From Nocardioides sp. (GTDB lineage: Bacteria; Actinomycetota; Actinomycetes; Propionibacteriales; Nocardioidaceae), in assembly GCA_029264225.1 (NCBI GenBank), contig JARICB010000140.1:1-13395 (forward strand): a stretch of DNA of 13,395 bases. The letters run 5' to 3'. This document shows positions 6,617 to 13,196 of the stretch, piece by piece (positions within the stretch are counted from its first letter, which is position 1; each line of letters opens with the position of its first letter). The position numbers and the translations under genes are program-made. The notes under the pieces were generated by a model. The model saw nothing but the letters and a program-made list of their open reading frames with translations, did not search any database and was not told the DNA's origin.

Positions 6617-7297
6617 TCAGGTCAGGTGCGGTTCGGTCTTCGCCCGCACCTCGTCCTCGGTGACACCGGGGGCGAGTTCGATCAGCTTGAGCACCCGCTC
6701 GCCGAGCGTGCCCGACGGCGCCACCTCGCCGGTCGCGGGGTCGATCACGTCGATGACAGCGAGGTCGGTAATGATCCGCTGCACGACCCGCTTCCCGGTG
6801 TAGGGCAGGTGGCACTGCTCGAGGATCTTCAGCGAGCCGTCCTTGGCCGTGTGCTCCATCAACACGATCACCCGCTTGGCGCCGTGGACGAGATCCATCG
6901 CGCCGCCCATCCCCTTGACCATCTTCCCGGGGATCATCCAGTTGGCGATGTCACCGGCGGCCGAGACCTGCATGGCACCGAGGATCGCGGCATCGATCTT
7001 GCCGCCACGGATCATGCCGAACGACGTGGCCGAGTCGAAGAAGGAGGCGCCCTTGCGCAGGGTGACGGTCTCCTTGCCGGCGTTGATCAGGTCGGGGTGC
7101 TCCTCGCCGTCGAAGGGGTAGGCCCCGACGCCGAGGATGCCGTTCTCCGACTGGAGGACCAGTTCGACGTCGTCGGCGACATAGTTGGGCACCAGTGTCG
7201 GCAATCCGATGCCGAGGTTGACGTAGGAGCCGTCTCTCAGTTCCGAGGCCGCCCGTGCGGCCATCTGCTCCCGGGTCCAACCCGATCCGTGCGCCAT
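6617..7297 (-). CDS. scoB: 3-oxoacid CoA-transferase subunit B
   Basis: The beta subunit of a two-subunit family I CoA-transferase, which moves CoA from succinyl-CoA (or a similar donor) to a 3-oxoacid such as acetoacetate. The 226-residue protein contains [15 protein letters not shown] near residues 26-40 and [19 protein letters not shown], in which E51 is the glutamate that forms the enzyme-CoA thioester. [33 protein letters not shown] and [15 protein letters not shown] follow as in the family. GGGAGG lies five bases before the ATG at 7297, deciding against the longer frame to 7342. The gap to the subunit A stop is a single base (TGA-C-ATG), so the two are surely co-translated. Beta-ketoadipate versus acetoacetate use is undecided; no thiolase gene is adjacent. 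Confidence 0.94.
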   Translation of the reverse strand: MAHGSGWTREQMAARAASELRDGSYVNLGIGLPTLVPNYVADDVELVLQSENGILGVGAYPFDGEEHPDLINAGKETVTLRKGASFFDSATSFGMIRGGKIDAAILGAMQVSAAGDIANWMIPGKMVKGMGGAMDLVHGAKRVIVLMEHTAKDGSLKILEQCHLPYTGKRVVQRIITDLAVIDVIDPATGEVAPSGTLGERVLKLIELAPGVTEDEVRAKTEPHLT

Positions 7298-7298
7298 G

Positions 7299-8114
7299 TC
7301 AGCCTCCCGATCCGGGGGTTGCCGCGTTGCCCTCAAGGACATCGGGCCTGGGTCGGGTGGTGACCTTCTCGATCCGCTTGTCGTTCGCCTGCTCCGGCGT
7401 CAGGGCGACCACCCGCTGTACGTAGACGCCCGGGGTGTGGACGTCGTTGGGGTCGAGCTCGCCCGGCTCGAGGAGTTCCTCGACCTCCGCGATGGTGATC
7501 CGGCCGCACATGGCGGCGAGCGGATTGAAGTTGCGCGCCGACTGTCGGTAGATCAGGTTGCCGTGCCGATCACCCTTCCAGGCACGCACCAACCCGAAAT
7601 CGGCCACGATGGCGTGCTCGAGGACGTATTCACGCTCCCCGTCGGCGGTGCTGAAGATCTGCGTCTGCTTGGGCGGTGACGCGATCGCGACGTGGCCGGC
7701 GTCGTCGTACTTCCACGGCAAGCCGCCCTCGGCGACCTGGGTGCCGACGCCAGTCGCAGTGAAGAAGGCCGCGATGCCCGAGCCGCCGGCCCGCATCCGC
7801 TCCGCGAGGGTGCCCTGCGGGGTGAGCTCCACCTCGAGCTCGCCGGCGAGATACTGCCGCGCGAACTCCTTGTTCTCCCCGACGTAGGACGCCGTCATCC
7901 GGCGCAGCCGCTTCTCGACGAGCAGGCGCCCCAGCCCCCAGTCGTCCACGCCACAGTTGTTGGAGATCGCCTCGAGCTCACGGATGTCCGCCCGGAGCAC
8001 TGCGTCGATCAACACCGATGGGATGCCGCACAGCCCGAACCCACCTACCGACAAGGTCGCGCCGTCGGGGATGTCGGCTACGGCCTCGGCAGCCGACGAG
8101 ACCACTTTGTCCAT
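7299..8114 (-). CDS. scoA: 3-oxoacid CoA-transferase subunit A
   Basis: The alpha subunit partner of the preceding gene, 271 residues. [18 protein letters not shown] opens the fold; [65 protein letters not shown] and [17 protein letters not shown] are the family's conserved blocks in order. It is slightly longer than many alpha subunits (about 230-260), through a proline- and glycine-rich tail ending ATPGSGG. The ATG at 8114 is preferred; the frame runs on to 8261 but those residues are low-complexity antisense to the neighbouring ATPase gene. No ribosome site precedes the ATG, whereas TAGGGT ends seven bases ahead, suggesting a leaderless transcript. It diverges from bagA across 46 bases. 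Confidence 0.94.
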   Translation of the reverse strand: MDKVVSSAAEAVADIPDGATLSVGGFGLCGIPSVLIDAVLRADIRELEAISNNCGVDDWGLGRLLVEKRLRRMTASYVGENKEFARQYLAGELEVELTPQGTLAERMRAGGSGIAAFFTATGVGTQVAEGGLPWKYDDAGHVAIASPPKQTQIFSTADGEREYVLEHAIVADFGLVRAWKGDRHGNLIYRQSARNFNPLAAMCGRITIAEVEELLEPGELDPNDVHTPGVYVQRVVALTPEQANDKRIEKVTTRPRPDVLEGNAATPGSGG

Positions 8115-8121
8115 GCCCAGC

Positions 8122-8127
8122 ACCCTA
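8122..8127 (-). promoter_or_regulatory. Predicted -10 box for scoA-scoB (leaderless)
   Basis: TAGGGT on the minus strand fits TAnnnT and ends seven bases before the scoA ATG at 8114. It also occupies the place where a -35 element for the divergent bagA promoter would fall. Confidence 0.45.
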
Positions 8128-8147
8128 GCGCCCGGCGGGCCCGCTAC

Positions 8148-8153
8148 TACGAT
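8148..8153 (+). promoter_or_regulatory. Predicted -10 box for bagA-bagB (leaderless)
   Basis: TACGAT ends seven bases before the GTG at 8161, so transcription would begin at or beside that GTG. It overlaps an in-frame ATG at 8152, which argues that the ATG is not transcribed. It also lies where the -35 region of the divergent scoA promoter is expected. Confidence 0.5.
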
Positions 8154-8160
8154 GAATCGT

Positions 8161-9159
8161 GTGAGCGACTGGCCGGACGCACGACTGCACGTCGTGACGG
8201 GCAAGGGCGGCACCGGCAAGTCGACAGTGGCGGCTGCGCTCGCTCTCGCACTGGCCTCCACCGCTAAGGACGTCCTGCTCTGCGAGGTGGAGGGACGCCA
8301 AGGGATCGCCCGGATGTTCGATGTCGATCCGTTGCCCTACGAGGAACGCCGCATCGCGCGTGGCCTGCCTCAAGGCGGGATTGCGCCGGGGTCGGTGTAT
8401 GCGCTGCACATCGACGCGGAGTCGGCGCTGCTCGAATACCTGTCGATGTATTACAAACTCGGCCGCGCCGGAAAAGCACTCGACCGGTTCGGGATCATCG
8501 ACTTCGCCACCACCATCGCCCCCGGGGTGCGCGACGTCCTCCTGACCGGCAAGGTCTACGAGGCAGCGCGGCGCGGAGCCGAGAACACATCGGCCCGCCG
8601 CTACGACGCCATCGTGCTCGACGCACCACCGACCGGGCGGATCACCCAGTTCCTCAACGTCAACGGTGAACTCGCGGGCCTGGCGAAGGTAGGACCGATC
8701 AAGGCACAGGCCGACAAGGTGATGACCCTGCTGCGCTCACAGCGCACGGTCGTCCACCTGGTGACCGTGCTGGAAGAGATGCCGGTCCAGGAGTGCGTCG
8801 ACGGGATCGCCGACCTGCGCATCGCCGAACTGCCGGTGGGTGGTGTCGTGGTCAATCTGGTCCGACCAGGTGACCTGGGACAGGCCGACCTGCGCAACGC
8901 CCGCAGCGGGCGGTTCGACCGAGAAAAGATTGCTGCCGACCTGTCGTTCGCCAAGCTCGACGTCACCCACGACCTGGTCGAGGCGCTCACCCGCGAGGCT
9001 CGCGACCACGCCGAGAGACGGGCACTCGAGGACCAGCAACGCCGGATCGTGCAGGACCTCGGCGTCCCCTCCTACGAACTGCCCCGCCTCGCCGACGGCA
9101 TCGACCTCGGCGGGCTCTATGAACTGGCCGCCCTACTGAGGGCGCAGGGGATGGCATGA
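8161..9159 (+). CDS. bagA: Get3/ArsA-like ATPase, first subunit (Rv3679/BagA-like)
   Basis: A 332-residue soluble P-loop ATPase of the ArsA/Get3 family, matching M. tuberculosis Rv3679, which with Rv3680 was described as a Get3-like pair named BagA-BagB; such genes are often labelled anion-transporting ATPase. The deviant Walker A TGKGGTGKST at residues 13-22 keeps both the signature lysine K15 and P-loop K20. Switch II is LDAPPTGRITQFL, starting with D154. Where Get3 proteins have the catalytic DPA of switch I, this protein reads EVEGRQGIARMF (42-53), with no aspartate. FATTIAPGVRDVLLTGKVYE and LPRLADGIDLGGLYELA are hallmarks of the Rv3679 type. I choose the GTG at 8161 over the ATG at 8152 because of the promoter box. 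Its TGA overlaps the next ATG (ATGA). No ArsB, ArsR or C-x-x-C metal motif is seen. Confidence 0.93.
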   Translation: MSDWPDARLHVVTGKGGTGKSTVAAALALALASTAKDVLLCEVEGRQGIARMFDVDPLPYEERRIARGLPQGGIAPGSVYALHIDAESALLEYLSMYYKLGRAGKALDRFGIIDFATTIAPGVRDVLLTGKVYEAARRGAENTSARRYDAIVLDAPPTGRITQFLNVNGELAGLAKVGPIKAQADKVMTLLRSQRTVVHLVTVLEEMPVQECVDGIADLRIAELPVGGVVVNLVRPGDLGQADLRNARSGRFDREKIAADLSFAKLDVTHDLVEALTREARDHAERRALEDQQRRIVQDLGVPSYELPRLADGIDLGGLYELAALLRAQGMA

Positions 9160-10337
9160 ACGCAATGAAACGCATCCGGCCCCGCGTCGGCCCGTTGGCC
9201 GCCACGACCGAACGCGCTCGGAGTCTCGACGTCGATGCACTGCTCGACGACCTCGACACCGAGATCATCGTCTGCTGCGGTTCGGGCGGCGTCGGCAAGA
9301 CCACTGTCTCGGCGGCACTGGCGCTGCGGGCGGCTGAGCGTGGCCGTACGGTCGTCGTACTCACCATCGACCCGGCCCGCCGACTCGCCCAGTCGATGGG
9401 TATCGAGGCCCTCGACAACACGCCGCGTCCGGTCACGGGCCTTCGCCCGAGCGGGGCGACCACGGGCGGATCGCTCGACGCGATGATGCTCGACATGAAG
9501 CGCACCTTCGACGAGGTCGTGCTCAGCCAGACCACGCCGGAGAAGGCCAGGGCGATCCTGGAGAACCCGTTCTACATCGCCCTGTCGAGCTCGTTCTCCG
9601 GCACCCAGGAATACATGGCGATGGAGAAGCTCGGCCAGATACAGGCCGAGGGCCATTACGACCTGATCGTCGTGGACACGCCGCCCTCGCGCTCGGCGCT
9701 CGACTTCCTCGATGCTCCCGAGCGGCTGAGCAGCTTCCTCGACGGCCGGTTCATCCGGCTGCTCCTCGCCCCGGCCCGCGGGCCGGCCAAGTTGATGACG
9801 GCGGGCCTCGGCCTGTTCACCAGTGCGCTGACCAGGATCTTGGGCACCCAGGTGCTGCGCGACATGCAGACCTTCGTCGCGGCCTTCGACACGCTCTTCG
9901 GCGGCTTCCGGCAGCGGGCCCAGAAGACCTTCTCACTGCTCCAGGCCGACGGCACGGCGTTCGTCGTCATTGCGGCGCCCGAGCCGGACGCGTTGCGGGA
10001 GGCCGCCTACTTCGTGGAGCGGCTGACCGAGGACGAGATGCCGCTGGCAGGACTGGTGATCAACCGGGCAAGCGTGCCACCGTCGGTCGGCCTCTCGGCG
10101 GCAGAGGCCACTGCGGCGGCAGACCGGCTGGCCCAAGTCTCTGCGGATTCCAGCACGGCAGGGCTGCTGCGCGTCTACGCCGATCGAAGTCGCATAGTGG
10201 CCCGCGAAGCTCACCTACGGACCCGATGGGCCACCGAGCACCCGGGGGTGGCAACAACCGTCGCCGCGGCGCTGGCCAGCGACGTGCACGACCTCGCGGG
10301 GCTACGTCAGGTCGGCGGGCTGCTCGCCGACGGTTGA
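9156..10337 (+). CDS. bagB: Get3/ArsA-like ATPase, second subunit (Rv3680/BagB-like)
   Basis: A 393-residue paralogue of the preceding ATPase, like M. tuberculosis Rv3680. Its P-loop reads CCGSGGVGKTT (40-50): P-loop K48 is present, but the signature lysine of the deviant Walker A is replaced by S43. Switch I LTIDPARRLAQ keeps the catalytic aspartate D72, and switch II VVDTPPSRSALDFLD starts at D174. EYMAMEKLGQIQAEG and EPDALREAAYFVERL are strongly family-typical. The glycine-rich and hydrophobic middle (LLLAPARGPAKLMTAGLGLF) resembles the helical subdomain in which Get3 binds client helices. The ATG overlaps the bagA stop, so the two are translationally coupled and probably form a heterodimer. 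The gene ends three bases from the convergent whiB stop. The membrane-protein or envelope role is inferred from the family only. Confidence 0.93.
   Translation: MNAMKRIRPRVGPLAATTERARSLDVDALLDDLDTEIIVCCGSGGVGKTTVSAALALRAAERGRTVVVLTIDPARRLAQSMGIEALDNTPRPVTGLRPSGATTGGSLDAMMLDMKRTFDEVVLSQTTPEKARAILENPFYIALSSSFSGTQEYMAMEKLGQIQAEGHYDLIVVDTPPSRSALDFLDAPERLSSFLDGRFIRLLLAPARGPAKLMTAGLGLFTSALTRILGTQVLRDMQTFVAAFDTLFGGFRQRAQKTFSLLQADGTAFVVIAAPEPDALREAAYFVERLTEDEMPLAGLVINRASVPPSVGLSAAEATAAADRLAQVSADSSTAGLLRVYADRSRIVAREAHLRTRWATEHPGVATTVAAALASDVHDLAGLRQVGGLLADG
10311..10331 (+). terminator. 7-bp GC hairpin at the end of bagB
   Basis: GTCGGCG and CGCCGAC form a perfect 7-bp stem with a 7-base loop, ending three bases before the bagB stop codon, at a convergent gene end with only three bases between stops. 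It is the longest perfect stem I found at a gene end. No T-run follows on either strand, so it would act as an atypical, possibly bidirectional, terminator, or it may be chance in coding sequence. Confidence 0.35.
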
Positions 10338-10340
10338 GCC

Positions 10341-10640
10341 TCAGACGGTGACGGCGCCCTTGACGTGTTCTTCGCGGGCGTTCTCCAACCCCGGGCGCCC
10401 CGTCGCGCTGGGACGACGGCGGAGCAGCGCCCGGCGCTCACGCTCGGTCATGCCACCCCACACGCCCCATTCGATCTGGTTGTCGAGGGCCTCGGCGAGG
10501 CATTCGGTCCGCACAGGGCAGCTAGCGCATACAGACTTCGCCTTGTTCTGCTCAGCCCCACGCACGAAGAGCGCATCCGGCTTGTCCTCACGGCACGCAG
10601 CGCGTGATGTCCAGTCTTCGTCCCACATGATGTCCGCCAT
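10341..10640 (-). CDS. WhiB family iron-sulfur transcriptional regulator (WhiB4/WblA-like)
   Basis: A 99-residue WhiB protein. Four cysteines that ligate the [4Fe-4S] cluster are at C16 (RAACRED), C38 and C41 (SVCASCPV) and C47 (TECLAEA), the standard C-Xn-C-x2-C-x5-C spacing. GVWGGMTERERRALLRRRP (59-77) supplies the G[VI]WGG turn and the basic DNA-binding helix. Gene order (Get3-like ATPases on one side, divergent bifunctional PBP on the other) is that of whiB4 (Rv3681c) and of Streptomyces wblA, so orthology is likely. Those proteins respond to oxygen, NO or redox state and control development, oxidative stress or antibiotic tolerance. AGGAAG lies ten bases before the ATG at 10640; an in-frame ATG at 10628 is the alternative. 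The C-terminal 20 residues are polar and variable. Confidence 0.93.
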   Translation of the reverse strand: MADIMWDEDWTSRAACREDKPDALFVRGAEQNKAKSVCASCPVRTECLAEALDNQIEWGVWGGMTERERRALLRRRPSATGRPGLENAREEHVKGAVTV

Positions 10641-10760
10641 CTCGTCGAGTCTTCCTGCTCGCCCCCATGACGACCATTCATCAACTCTCGATGAGCGTAA
10701 GCAACAGATCGTCAGCGCAGCAGATCCATCTGGCTCAAATCGTATGGCCCAATATGACTA

Positions 10761-10774
10761 GACCATCACTGGTC
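10761..10774. repeat. Perfect inverted repeat GACCA-N4-TGGTC, possible operator
   Basis: GACCA and TGGTC form a perfect 5-bp inverted repeat with a 4-base spacer. It lies about 17 bases upstream of the TACGAT box proposed for whiB, the position of a -35 element or operator. It does not match the actinobacterial LexA box (GAACN4GTTC) or the Crp consensus, and the regulator is unknown. Confidence 0.3.
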
Positions 10775-10839
10775 CGATTCGGCCGCAACGCTCCCAGAAA
10801 GTGTGCTACGAGAAAATGGGTCGACGCGGCACCCTCCCG

Positions 10840-10845
10840 TACATT
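10840..10845 (+). promoter_or_regulatory. Predicted -10 box for the PBP gene (leaderless)
   Basis: TACATT fits TAnnnT and ends seven bases before the ATG at 10853. No ribosome site exists between them, so translation would start on a leaderless mRNA. No clear -35 is present. Confidence 0.45.
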
Positions 10846-10852
10846 AGCCCTC

Positions 10853-13183
10853 ATGCCCACGCCTGATCAGCGGCCCCCGGTCCGCAGCAACGCTCGCCCG
10901 TCGGTGCTCTCGCACCTGGCCGTGATGGGTGCGGTTGCAGCCGTGATGGGTGTCCTGGTCGCTGGTCTGGCCATCCCCTTCGCCGGGGTCGTTGGCGTGG
11001 CAGCCAAGGACGTCAGTGAGGGCATGGTCGATCTGCCGGACGAGCTCGAGGCCAAGGAACTGGCCCAGACGACTCGGATCTATGACTCCAACGGCAACCT
11101 GATCGCCTCCCTCTACGACCAGAACCGGATCAACGTCGGGCTCCGCCAGATCTCGCGGAAGATGGTCGAGTCGATCGTCTCGATCGAGGACTCCCGCTAC
11201 TACGAGCACGGCGCCCTCGACCTCCGCGGCACCTTCCGCGCCTTCGTCACCAACCAGGCGAGCGGCTCGGTACAGGGCGGTTCCTCCATCACCCAGCAGA
11301 TGGTGAAGCAGACGCTCCTCAACCAGGCGGAGACGAAGGAGGAGGAGGAGGCGGCCACCGACGACACCTATGCCCGCAAGGTGCGCGAACTGCGCTACGC
11401 CATCGCTTTCGAGAAGAACTACTCCAAGGACTGGATCCTGGAGCGCTACCTCAACATCGCCTACTTCGGCGACGGCGCCTACGGCGTCCAGTCGGCGGCG
11501 CAGCACTACTTCTCCAAGAATGCCAAGAACCTCAACTACCTCCAGTCGGCGACGTTGGCCGGGTTGGTGAAGAACCCCACCGGCTACGACCCCACCAACT
11601 CCCCCGAGCGGGCCCTCAACCGCCGCAACCTGGTGCTCGAGCGGATGGCTCAGCTCAACGTGATCTCCTCGGAGCAGGCCGACAAGCTCAAGGCTCGACC
11701 GCTGGGCCTCAAGGTCAAGCCCACCCCCAACGGCTGCCAGCAGTCCCAGGCGCCGTTCTTCTGCGACTACGCCGTCAACTACCTGCTCAAGGACAAGACG
11801 TTCGGCGAGACCGTCAAGGACCGCAGGCGCAAGCTCCAATCGGGTGGCCTGACCATCCACACCACGCTCGACCTCGACTACCAGAACGGGGCCGACAAGG
11901 CCGTGCAGGCGCACGTCTACCCCAAGGACCAGGCGATCGGTGGCCTGGCGATGGTCCAGCCCGGCACCGGCCATGTCCGCGCACTGTCCCAGTCGCGGCC
12001 CATGGGCAAGGACAAGAGCAAGGGCCAGACCTACCTCAACTATGTCGTCCCGCCTAAGTACGGCGACGCCAACGGTTTCCAGGCCGGGTCGACGTTCAAG
12101 GTCTTCGTGCTCGCCTCGGCGATCATGCAGAAACTCCCCCTCACCACGTCGTTCAACTCACCCGAATCCATGCTCATCCCCGACTCGAGCTTCGAGACCT
12201 GCGACGGCCCCTATGCCGGCGACGGCGGCTGGAAGGTCTCCAACTCCACCGGCTCGGGGACCTTCGACATGTATTCGGGGACCCAGCAGTCGGTCAACAC
12301 GTTCTTCGCCCAACTGGAGACGAAGACCGGCCTGTGCGAGCCGATCAAGCTGGCCAAGAAGATGGGGATCAACCTGCCCAAGTCGCAGCAGGTCCCGTCC
12401 TGGATCCTCGGCATCTCCGACACCAACCCGCTGACGATGGCCGAGGCCTACGCCACGTTCGCAGCCCGCGGCATCCACTGCGAGGCGCTGCCGGTGACGC
12501 AGGTGCTGGCCTCGGACAACAGCGTGGTGAAGGACTACGAGCCGACCTGCGAGCAGGTCATGCCCGGGGTCTACGCCGATGCGGTCAACGACATCCTCAA
12601 GGGCGTCATGGAGCCCGGCGGCTTCGGACAGAACCTCGCCATCGACAAGCCGTCGGCCGGCAAGACCGGCACCAACAACGGCAACATGTCGGTGTGGTTC
12701 GTGGGCTACACCCCGCAGGTCGCCACCGCTGCGATGGTGGCCGGCGCCAACTCGCTGGGTCACTGGGTCAGTCTGAACGGCCAATCGGTCGGCGGCTCCT
12801 ACATCTCCAGCGCCTTCGGTTCGACCGTGGCCGGTCCTATCTGGGGCGAGGCGATGGCTGCCATCGCCTCCAAGCTCGACTACGAGACATTCCAGACGCC
12901 GGCTGCCGGCGAGGTCGCCGGCCTGCTCACTCCCGTCCCGGAGGTCGCGGGCATGGGGCTCAAGCAGGCGCGGACGACGCTGGAGGCGGCCGGCTTCCTC
13001 ACCACTCTGGGCGGTTACGCCAACTCCACCATCGCCAAGGACGCCGTGGTCTTCACGGCCCCCGGCGCCGGCACCACCCTGGGTTCGGGTGACACGGTCA
13101 CGATCTACCAGTCGAGCGGTTACGTTCCGCCGCCCGCCAAGCCCAACAAGGGCAAGAAGGGGAAGAAGAAGGACCGAGACTGA
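10853..13183 (+). CDS. Bifunctional penicillin-binding protein with PASTA domain (PonA2-like)
   Basis: A class A PBP of 776 residues that polymerises glycan strands and cross-links peptidoglycan outside the membrane. After a short cytoplasmic start, residues 21-50 form the single membrane anchor. The glycosyltransferase 51 domain shows IEDSRYYEHG with catalytic E112, GGSSITQQ (142-149) and ILERYLNIAYFGDGAYGVQSAA (quoted as ILERYLNIAYFG then DGAYGVQSAA). The transpeptidase domain has S413-T-F-K416 (nucleophile motif), SVN at 480-482 and KTGT at 604-607. One PASTA domain covers about 693-750, then a lysine-rich tail ends KKGKKKDRD. Six cysteines lie in the extracellular part. The ATG at 10853 is chosen because the frame upstream is non-coding in character and a -10 box lies seven bases ahead. 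It diverges from whiB, as ponA2 does from whiB4 in mycobacteria. Confidence 0.95.
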   Translation: MPTPDQRPPVRSNARPSVLSHLAVMGAVAAVMGVLVAGLAIPFAGVVGVAAKDVSEGMVDLPDELEAKELAQTTRIYDSNGNLIASLYDQNRINVGLRQISRKMVESIVSIEDSRYYEHGALDLRGTFRAFVTNQASGSVQGGSSITQQMVKQTLLNQAETKEEEEAATDDTYARKVRELRYAIAFEKNYSKDWILERYLNIAYFGDGAYGVQSAAQHYFSKNAKNLNYLQSATLAGLVKNPTGYDPTNSPERALNRRNLVLERMAQLNVISSEQADKLKARPLGLKVKPTPNGCQQSQAPFFCDYAVNYLLKDKTFGETVKDRRRKLQSGGLTIHTTLDLDYQNGADKAVQAHVYPKDQAIGGLAMVQPGTGHVRALSQSRPMGKDKSKGQTYLNYVVPPKYGDANGFQAGSTFKVFVLASAIMQKLPLTTSFNSPESMLIPDSSFETCDGPYAGDGGWKVSNSTGSGTFDMYSGTQQSVNTFFAQLETKTGLCEPIKLAKKMGINLPKSQQVPSWILGISDTNPLTMAEAYATFAARGIHCEALPVTQVLASDNSVVKDYEPTCEQVMPGVYADAVNDILKGVMEPGGFGQNLAIDKPSAGKTGTNNGNMSVWFVGYTPQVATAAMVAGANSLGHWVSLNGQSVGGSYISSAFGSTVAGPIWGEAMAAIASKLDYETFQTPAAGEVAGLLTPVPEVAGMGLKQARTTLEAAGFLTTLGGYANSTIAKDAVVFTAPGAGTTLGSGDTVTIYQSSGYVPPPAKPNKGKKGKKKDRD

Positions 13184-13196
13184 CCCTCCGCCGGGC

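Larger units (their letters stand above)
10641..10852. promoter_or_regulatory. Divergent whiB-ponA regulatory region, 212 bp
   Basis: The longest non-coding stretch here, visibly more AT-rich than its surroundings around 10735-10820. For whiB, TACGAT (minus, 10739-10744) and TACGCT (minus, 10694-10699) are the candidate -10 boxes, giving leaders of roughly 90 or 45 bases. For ponA, TACATT at 10840-10845. It also has an inverted repeat at 10761-10774, a palindrome CAGATCCATCTG at 10721-10732, and two direct copies of CAGATC (10705-10710 and 10721-10726). An open frame runs through it in phase with ponA, but its residues do not resemble a PBP N-terminus. Confidence 0.5.

Noticed and set aside
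8152..8160. ATG at 8152 as start of bagA
   Set aside because: It lies inside the predicted -10 box TACGAT and has no ribosome site at suitable spacing; the GTG at 8161 fits a leaderless start. Not excluded.
8161..10337. Arsenite efflux ATPase (ArsA) for arsenic resistance
   Set aside because: No arsB, arsR, arsD or arsC nearby, and no metal-binding cysteine pattern; context matches the Rv3679-Rv3680 type.
10667..10852. Upstream extension of the PBP frame
   Set aside because: Residues are unlike PBP N-termini, the region is the AT-richer divergent promoter, and a -10 box lies seven bases before ATG 10853.
11320..11370. Acidic run (TKEEEEAATDD) between GT51 motifs as a foreign insertion
   Set aside because: A similar charged linker at this position is remembered in other actinobacterial class A PBPs, so it is probably a family trait.
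10844..11974. Minus-strand open frame of 376 codons opposite the PBP gene
   Set aside because: Antisense of the GT51 domain, with no recognisable protein features.
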